From positions 6,076,001-6,140,000 of the forward strand of contig NC_070561.1 of NCBI RefSeq assembly GCF_026914185.1: DNA of 64,000 nucleotides. Direction: 5' to 3'. Made by a program: the position numbers and the translations under genes. The stretch's first letter is position 1; the number at the start of each line of letters is the position of its first letter. Origin of the DNA: Puccinia triticina. Taxonomy: Eukaryota > Basidiomycota > Pucciniomycetes > Pucciniales > Pucciniaceae. Below, in pieces: positions 58,256 through 64,000 of this stretch. The notes beneath the pieces were generated by a model. It worked only from the letters and a program-made list of their open reading frames with translations, ran no database searches and had not been told where the DNA came from.

Positions 58256-58478
58256 AGGCCGCGTTTGTTAGCATGATAAATATAGCATAATCATAAAAAC
58301 ACACTATAATTACATATTGTAAAACACATTTTTTTAGGCTAATATTTTGTAAGTCAACTTTCATAAACCTGAACAGTTGATTTCCAAAAGATTAGCCAAA
58401 ATAATAATGTTTTACATATAATAAATGTTGTGTGTTTTTAATATCACAGCATATTTATCACGCTAACAAACGCGGCCT
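58256..58478. mobile_element. 223-bp MITE
   Basis: TIR AGGCCGCGTTTGTTAGC followed by TGATAAATAT at both ends (one mismatch between the two blocks). The interior is AT-rich without coding capacity. Flanks do not show a clear TSD. GGCCGCGTTTGTTAGC-type ends are seen in fungal MITEs; superfamily not assigned. Confidence 0.75.
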
Positions 58479-60102
58479 AAAATTTATTTTTCAAAGGATT
58501 GTGCCATGGTCAACTAAACATGACTACTGCTTCCAATCCAATCTTCACAAAAGGACATGAAATACAAGCAAATCAATAAATAAAATGCTAAATGAGGACT
58601 GTTTTCCACCACCACCTGCAAGAGAAAGCCACCCTGTCTGGGGCTATGTCATCAGCAAGCCCAGGTCCATTGGTTCACTCAACTCTTACTGGATTGATTG
58701 CCCGCTAGCAGCAACATTGAGCCCAAGAGATGGGGGATTGAGGACCTTAAGAGCCTGAGGCACCATTGAAGGGGGTTTGGTGCGCGCAGTGCAATGATTT
58801 CACTGTTGGCACAACTGTAGAAGAGATGGACCAGCTGAACCTTGGGCTGTCAGCCAGGGGGTTGATGGCTGGAATTTCATCCCTGCAGCGGTGTAGCCGC
58901 TTTGAACTCTAGTATAATTAAAGCCATTAAATTTGAACAAAATTGATGTAATTGAGACTGATTGGTTTTTTTTTTTTTTTTTTTGGAAAGTAGATTTCAA
59001 CACTTCTGCAAGGTTCAAGTGACAATACTTCATGCCTCCCCATTCCTCCTCCCCCCTCCCCCTCCCTGCCTGACTTAACAGACTATTGTTTCTCTGGAAC
59101 AATTCATATGAGTATGTGAAAATGACCTATTTGATCTGGCAACAAAATGAAGCTTTTACTATGGTCAAAAACTAAGACAGGGGGAAATCAAGAGAAAGAG
59201 AGATGATAGAAGGGTTATGATGTTGCAGGAAGGAAAAAAATTAAAGAGAAATTTCAAAAAAAAAAAAAAAAAAAAGATCAATCTTATTTGATCAATATAT
59301 GCCATATTGATCAATATATGCCTTCCCAAATTCATCCATGTTTGTAGTGTGTATACAAGTCCAAAATCAAGCAGCTTACGGCGGACGGTTTCAATTTCAA
59401 TAAGTGGAAGAGGGATTTCTCCCGTGTACTCCTCCGAACACTCAGTCATGCTGGGTTCTTCAATAACAGGGACAATTACAGGAAACTGTGGGCCCAGGAG
59501 GAAACCTGCCTCCTTTATCTCATTCAGATTACGGTACACAATGAATTATTGTTGCTGGTTGACAGGTACACAAAAGGAACCAAGGCATTTGATGCGGTTC
59601 AAGCTTGCTTTCAAGGGACAATTCGATATCGACAAATGGAACTTATCAATAAACTTCTCAAATTTCGGATCACAGGACCAACGACAGACTTGTCTCAGGT
59701 ACAAGGACTCTTCAACAAAGTCTTTGAGGTTTTGTCAGATCTTAAGAACGTTCAAGCGGGCTTGTCTCCTCTCATCAAGAGTCTATTCCTTCAAGCGATT
59801 GCACCGGCTCCATCGACCATGTCCCGTTCTCAACTCTTCCAAGACATTTCTCTGCAACTTGGAGATAAGAAAGACGTTACAGCCCGCAACATCCAAACAA
59901 TCATTACATCGGCTTACGGCAAGAGTAATTGGTTCAATTCAAATCCAAGCGTATCTATCTTTTGATTGTACCAGTCTCCAACTGGCCCAGGAATTCCCAA
60001 TGGCCAAAAAAGTGTCTGGCCATCTAATCAACAACATACAACTCGTTTGGCTCCAAGGAATGCGTTCCAGCCACCTCCTTGACAACATCAAGGGAATCAA
60101 CT

Positions 60103-60422
60103 TGTAAGCCCCCCTCCTATGTTGGACTTACAAGATGCCATCAGACAATACAAGCCTGTCACAGACTTGTATATAGCCCGTTCCCCTTCCTTCCTTGGCT
60201 CAGCAGAGAACTGACATGCAGTCTCTCTGAGCCAGGTAAGCTTTCTTCCCTTGTCTCTCTTTGCTTTCATTTCTTCTTCCTCTCAGGCAGAGAACTGACA
60301 TGCAGTCTCTCTGAGCCAGTTGCAATCCAAAAGACCCCCAGTTTGGACCTAGAAGCTTCTTCTCTGTGCCTGTGCCACCGCTCATCCGCCATCACTCCAG
60401 TGAAGGGATCACAACCCTTACA
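60103..60422 (+). repeat. 5' LTR of the short LTR element
   Basis: 320 bp with a TATATAG promoter-like motif at about 60171. Contains a 33-bp direct duplication (60203-60235 and 60287-60319) around a 51-nt GTAAG…CTCAG interval. Confidence 0.9.
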
Positions 60423-62153
60423 CTTTTTTTTCTACTCCCAAACTCCTTCCTTTTTTTTCTTTCACCAACTGCCTGCCTGATAACTCATCCGCCCGCCCAA
60501 AAACGCCCGTTCTGCCCGTCCGCCCGTCCGCCCAAAAACAACTGTTATACTTGATTACCACTGCCGGAACCTGTTTTTCTTTTCTCTTATCTTCTTGCCA
60601 ATCTCCGACCCCCTACACGCAGGATCCAGCAAGAAATGTGGCGAGGACCCTGGAAAAAATTGACTGGCGGCCACAAGGCCCGCATCAGACATTTGGAAGG
60701 GGTTGTACGGATATTATTGGCTCAAATAGAGCCTGATGAACACTTTGCCTTGGCATACAAATTGGGTCCAATCTCTGATGCTACTTCTTGGACCGGATCA
60801 TTCCGGTACTCACTCAAACAAGGCCTTGAACCACTTGTTTCTGAAGGGACAAAGTGGCTTCTGAGATCTGAAGCGTGTCACTCAGTCCACATTACGGCAC
60901 CTTGCAGCCCTAACAAACCTATTCCTCTCTCCACATCCACCAATCCAACACTAAGCACACCTTGCCCCAAAAAAACCCCTATAATTGCCATCCACAAACG
61001 CCCCATCCACCGACCTGCCTCTCTGCCACCAACAAGCAGTTCAGCCATATCCTCCGCCTGCCCACCTTGCTCAATCTCATCACCCGCATATGCAACCTTG
61101 ACTGCGCCCTCTGCCAGAAGTCCCCGACAATCTCCTCTACACACTCCTACTCGCTTGCCAGCCTGTCTGCCCTCCGCAACCCACTCAGCTTGAGCGACCA
61201 GATTGGCGCCTTTAATTAACCCATTGGCTCCGTCCTCCCCCTTGGCTGGTGCATCTCTACCCCTCTTCAACACCAACAACTCCCCCAACTCACCCAAAGC
61301 CTTGTTTCCGATATCTCTGACCCCCGCCAGGTTGCCAGTGCCTTCGCCAAGTGAGTCAACATCACCCTTGGCCACTACACCACCCCTGCATCCTTCCTCT
61401 CCTGAAAAAAACCCGCCATGATCGCCGTCATTCTCCGCCGCACCACATGTGCCATGCTCTTCTCCCCCGACCCAATCCAGCTCTTTGAAGCCACCTCTGC
61501 CGAGCTGCTGCCGCTGCTCGAAATACATGTCTGGATCCCAATCCTACTCACCCTACACCTCTGTCTTTGCTTCCATGTTGCTGGTTGGCTGCCCTGCCTG
61601 CTCAACTTCAGACACTCTCTACCCTGCAACCTCCCCAACAACAGATCATTCCCGCTTCACCTCCCAACCAGCCCTTCCTCACCCTCCACTGGTACCCCCA
61701 ATCATCCAGGCCCTCCCTCACTCAATGCCAGCTCCACTGACCTCCCCGCGTGTCCCGGCCAGCTTTCCGAGCCCGTCTGCAACATCAACCACCACCTCTC
61801 CCTTGTCCAGCCCAGCTTCTCTTACACAAAACCTACCAGTCTCAATCATCAAGGACCCGGAAGATTTCTGCTATGGTAGCAAGGAAGAATACCACAAGTC
61901 CATGGCTGAAGCTCTTGAGGTGTTCAACAACAAACAAGAACGACTACTTAGCTTATGGCGCCCGGCCTTCCCAGCAAACTCCCTCAATCCATTCGCCCCT
62001 GAATGTCCCTCTTGGTCTATCACCTCCTCATTGCCGCCCTCCTTCCTGGCCCTCCACTCATCACTCATTTGTTTTGCTTTCACTTGCTCACCTTTCCATA
62101 TCCCAGTTTGTTTAAATTTGGTCTTCCTTTTTCTCTTTTATAGGAGGGGAGAC

Positions 62154-62473
62154 TGTAAGCCCCCCTCCTGTGTTGGACTTACAAGATGTCATCAGACAAT
62201 ACAAGCCTGTCACAGACTTTTACATAGCCTTTTCCCCTTCCTTCCTTGGCTCAGCAGAGAACTGACATGCAGTCTCTCTGAGCCAGGTAAGCTCTCTTCC
62301 CTTGTCTCTCTTTGCTTTCATTTCTTCTTCCTCTCGGGCAGAGAACTGACATGCAGTCTCTCTGAGCAAGTTGCAATCCAAAAGACCCCCAGTTTGGACC
62401 TAGAAGCTTCTTCTCTGTGCCTGTGCCACCGCTCATCCGCCATCACTCCAGTGAAGGGATCACAACCCTTACA
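62154..62473 (+). repeat. 3' LTR of the short LTR element
   Basis: 320 bp, about 3% different from the 5' copy by eye. The TATATAG motif reads TACATAG here. The 33-bp duplication is retained. Confidence 0.9.
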
Positions 62474-64000
62474 CAACCTCTGGCCCGAAACAAGAATGTG
62501 GGGAGGCCAGGAAACCCCACCGTTGAAGACATCTCAGCTGCTATCAACAACATTCAACGAGGCAATCATGGCCCAAACGACCCAAGGATTTTTGACGGCA
62601 AACCCTGCTCCTACTGTGGGGTATTGAGCCACTGGAGGTCGTCATGCCCGACCCTCCGCAGTGATGCCAAACTGCCGCCGTCCAACACCCCAATCAACAA
62701 TCGCCCCGCTTCCGGTTATGCCCGTCAGGCCACACCCCCAAACAACCCTCCTACCCGCTTGGATCAGAATGTTGTGGTTCGTTTGGCCGTGGGAGCAGAT
62801 GCGACGGGTGCCGCCGGTGAAGGCACGGTTTTGGATTCTGGGGCGACCCATCATGTGAGCGGATCTTTCCATTTATTCTCTAATCTTCGTCCTCTCTGGA
62901 CGGCGTTGAAACTGAACCTTGTCTCGTCTACGGGTTCTATGATGGCTACACACAGTGGTCACCTGCGGATAACCAATGGGGATGGTACCCTAACCATCCC
63001 AAAGGTTCTGTTCAGCCCGGAAACGACCGGAACTCTTCTTAGTCTTGGCCAAATGATTGACTCGGGATTCCGCCCATTTTTCCTCCCTAATCAAGACATA
63101 GTCCTCACTTCTTCTTTTGCTTCCATCACGGCTTGATATCAAAACCAATCGTGGATTATCTCTCCAAATTCATTCCATTTTCTTCAACCTTTGGCTTTGC
63201 AAGTTTCTACACGCTCTCAATCACGATTAACTCCGCCTTCTTATGACTGGCACTGTCGCCTAGGCCACGTATCCAACCCAATAGTGAAAGATTTTCTACG
63301 CCGTTTCATTCCATAATTTGACTTAAAACATTGGCAACCTTTCATCTGCAAGACTTGCAAGCGGACAAAAAGTGAACGGCTACAATCATCCCTCCCAGAA
63401 ATCATACCCCCCGAAAACCGTCTTGATCTCCTTGTTACAGATGTGATGGGTCCTTTCGACCCTGATATCTCAGGATATTGGTTCCTTCTCACTATCCGGG
63501 ATCACGCCACGACTTATTCTTTTGTGTACCCGATGAAGTCTTGTGATGAGGTGGAAGAGTGCTTGTACCGCTACCAAAAGGAGGATTTGATCATCATAGT
63601 CTGGATTCATGTAGATGACGGGATAGTTTTTGGGAATCAACAAGCTGATCTTGATCTATTCCGGCAAAAGATGGAAAAAAGTTTGAGTGTCAAGTGGGAC
63701 TCAAAGCCAGATGAACTAGTTGGTATCCGTCTCAAATACAAACACGACTCAATTCATCTCAGTCAACACCTACTCATTGATCAACTTGTCGAAAAATTCA
63801 AGACAGAAGTCAATCCAAACCTTGTACCTACTCATACACCGTTAACGGGTGATAACCTGACGACTTCTTGGGGAGAGCCGGTCTCAGCGACTCTGTACCA
63901 ATCTCTCATAGGATCTGTCAATTACCTAGCCTTGGGTACTTGGCCAGACATAAGCTTTGCAGTTAACTACTTGGCGCGATTCAGAAATAATCCAAACAAG

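Larger units (their letters stand above)
55601..58912 (+). mobile_element. Non-autonomous Helitron 4, boundaries proven
   Basis: It starts A|TCCCACTTTCTTAAATCC, a variant of the TCCAAGTTTATTAAATCC end, and ends with hairpin AGCGG/CCGCT then CTAG|T at 58912. Flanks GATGAGTCATA and TATAATTAAAGCC rejoin to a sequence that exists uninterrupted (complement) at 35935-35955 in the other arm. The cargo consists of unrecognised coding fragments in sense. Confidence 0.88.
35547..59345. repeat. Giant inverted repeat (about 5.5 kb without insertions)
   Basis: 35547-35950 is the inverted copy of 58913-59345, including CACTACAAACATGGATG at the outer ends, a CCTCCCC tract and a poly-A/poly-T run. 35950-36431 is the inverted copy of about 55080-55600. 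42437-about 43600 pairs with 55130 down to about 53945. Orientation of the satellite switches at about 53940. The arms are interrupted by Helitrons at 36432-42436, 44402-53343 and 55601-58912. No TSD was found at the outer ends; on the right it abuts a Copia gag at 59346. Confidence 0.8.
60103..62473 (+). mobile_element. Short non-autonomous LTR element in Copia 2 gag
   Basis: Two 320-bp LTRs, 60103-60422 and 62154-62473, start TGTAAGCCCCCCTCC and end AACCCTTACA. TSDs are CAACT (60098-60102) and CAACC (62474-62478). Reading across with CAACC restores the gag frame, so the left copy has mutated. A purine tract AGGAGGGGAGAC precedes the 3' LTR. The 1.73-kb interior is Pro/Ser/Thr-rich in all coding frames and has no pol domains. 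A frame at about 60636-60890 (ARIRHLEGVVRILLAQ) could be a gag-like remnant. Size and lack of pol fit a TRIM/LARD-type element. Confidence 0.88.
59346..64000 (+). pseudogene. Copia element 2, internally deleted, runs off the window
   Basis: Gag starts within 59352-59400 (KQLTADGFNFNKWKRDF) with its N-terminus and 5' LTR missing. It is interrupted by an LTR element at 60103-62473 and resumes in the same frame. It has a CCHC knuckle (CSYCGVLSHWRSSC), protease (VLDSGATHHV) and pre-integrase zinc finger (HCRLGHV…CKTC). The start of integrase (LLVTDVMGPF) then joins in frame at about 63570 to the RT C-terminus (WIHVDDGIVFGN), so integrase core and RT palm are lost. The frame is open from 63317 to the window end (LIGSVNYLALGTWPDISFA). 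Stops: TGA at 59963, 60080 and 63134; TAA at 63314. Confidence 0.88.

Noticed and set aside
60878..61528. Minus-strand open frame of 216 codons
   Set aside because: It is antisense to a Pro/Ser/Thr-rich interior of the short LTR element; Gly/Glu-rich composition is the mirror of that bias, with no domain.

Overview
The window is transposon-rich nuclear DNA of a filamentous fungus, most likely a rust (Pucciniales, Puccinia-like). The evidence is short GT-AG introns of about 50-90 nt, Helitrons, Copia and Gypsy elements, hAT and CACTA-like elements, a Tet-like 2OG-Fe(II) oxygenase gene of the kind expanded in rusts, and stop codons in a TpCpG mutation context reported for Pucciniomycotina. No tRNA, rRNA or CRISPR was seen. 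Almost every base belongs to a mobile element or its remains, and insertions are nested up to four deep.

1-14.7 kb is a large Helitron. It ends at 14704 with a GC hairpin and CTAG|T. Its Rep/PIF1-helicase gene is broken. It also carries five paralogous small genes (A-E) of two-domain, probably OB-fold-like proteins. All five share the same intron plan and a third exon of exactly 153 nt that aligns without gaps. A diverged sixth member (F) lies outside the Helitron at 17.9-18.6 kb.

14.7-27.2 kb holds a 1.66-kb solo LTR with perfect TSDs, gene F, a 36-bp perfect palindrome, and a Tet/JBP-like oxygenase pseudogene whose inferred intron carries a CACTA-like element. Two elements with terminal inverted repeats (TIRs), 1.4 kb and 0.58 kb, follow. 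27.8-30.8 kb is a non-autonomous Helitron. 31.3-35.2 kb is a truncated Gypsy chromovirus split by a second CACTA-like element.

35.5-59.3 kb is underlain by a giant inverted repeat of about 5.5 kb, mostly an A/B dimer satellite of roughly 155-175 bp monomers. Three Helitrons interrupt it: 36432-42436 (-), 44402-53343 (+) and 55601-58912 (+). Empty-site sequence present in the same window confirms the last two exactly; the first is supported by the two flanks rejoining. These Helitrons carry sense-orientation fragments of host-like genes: glutamate synthase, dihydropteroate synthase (DHPS), a hAT transposase and unrecognised genes. The DHPS fragment is split by a hAT element with an 8-bp TSD, which in turn contains a full-length Copia element with 495-bp LTRs and a 5-bp TSD.

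59.3-64 kb is a second, internally deleted Copia element whose gag is split by a short LTR element with 320-bp LTRs.

Across the broken genes 11 of 13 premature stops are TGA, and 10 of those 11 follow a T. This is what TCGA-to-TTGA change (CpG deamination or RIP-like mutation) would leave.
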